A DNA stretch of 64,000 bases. Source: Pseudorasbora parva (lineage: Eukaryota; Chordata; Actinopteri; Cypriniformes; Gobionidae). A program made the translations under genes and the position numbers. The notes beneath the pieces were generated by a model. That model ran no database searches, was not told where the DNA came from, and saw nothing but the letters and a program-made list of their open reading frames with translations. Every line of letters starts with the position of its first letter. The first letter of the stretch is position 1. This document shows positions 63,824-64,000 of this stretch, piece after piece. Where the stretch lies: positions 42,698,229 to 42,762,228 of the forward strand of contig NC_090172.1 in NCBI RefSeq assembly GCF_024679245.1. Direction: 5' to 3'.

Positions 63824-64000
63824 TAAAAAACATATTTAAACATTCACACACAAGATTGTTTTTGGTTTTTATTAACTATATAATTCCCAGTTATTCATTT
63901 TGCTGGCAGTAGTCAACTGAAGAAAAAAAAAACACATTCTCTAGAAACTTTTTAACAATAAAGCATTTCCCCCAGAGGTTTTTTTTTGACTCAGCGTCAG

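Overview
The window is vertebrate, almost certainly teleost and probably cyprinid-like. It has AT-rich non-coding DNA, many long GT, GA and AT microsatellites, and dense fish-type interspersed repeats (hAT, Tc1/mariner and foldback MITEs, a tRNA-derived SINE, a Tx1-clade LINE, an LTR element). It also holds small exons with canonical GT-AG junctions separated by kilobase introns. The only host gene I can support is part of igdcc3 (Punc), an immunoglobulin-superfamily DCC-subclass membrane protein, on the + strand. Seven exons (37771-37915, 38023-38153, 38239-38376, 48736-48894, 51116-51281, 59834-60081, 63657-63821) join in consistent phase. They encode 384 codons covering Ig2, Ig3, Ig4 and most of the first fibronectin III domain. 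The signal peptide and Ig1 exons, and the later FN3, transmembrane and cytoplasmic exons, were not found and probably lie outside the window.

Region 1-37770 is presumably a large upstream intron (or 5' flank) of igdcc3. It contains an internally deleted hAT pseudogene nested in a palindromic repeat (about 1181-2605), several other MITEs, and many microsatellites. It also carries a 5.46-kb apparently full-length LINE on the minus strand (14551-20011) with both reading frames open, sitting exactly inside a (GA/TC)n microsatellite. Further on there are a Tc1-like MITE (28530-28951), a duplicated GT-tailed repeat (29410-30098) and a 0.8-kb foldback element (35636-36463).

Region 37771-63821 is the igdcc3 exon region. 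The intron between the two Ig3 exons contains a 6871-bp LTR retroelement (40846-47716) with a perfect 5-bp target duplication, LTRs that look identical apart from one GT microsatellite, and a polypurine tract. Its only long ORF is 1622 codons and has no protease, reverse transcriptase or integrase. More than two thirds of the ORF consists of four tandem minisatellites, including a 98-copy 30-bp array. The last large intron contains a decayed Tc1 transposon (about 60594-62187) that is itself interrupted by a retroposed fragment.

The most unusual objects are (i) the proline-rich, minisatellite-bearing non-autonomous LTR element and (ii) the intact microsatellite-targeting LINE with directly abutting, in-frame stop-start ORFs. 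No rRNA, functional tRNA, CRISPR or bacterial-type feature was seen. All coordinates were read by eye; family names for repeats come from remembered family hallmarks, not a database search.
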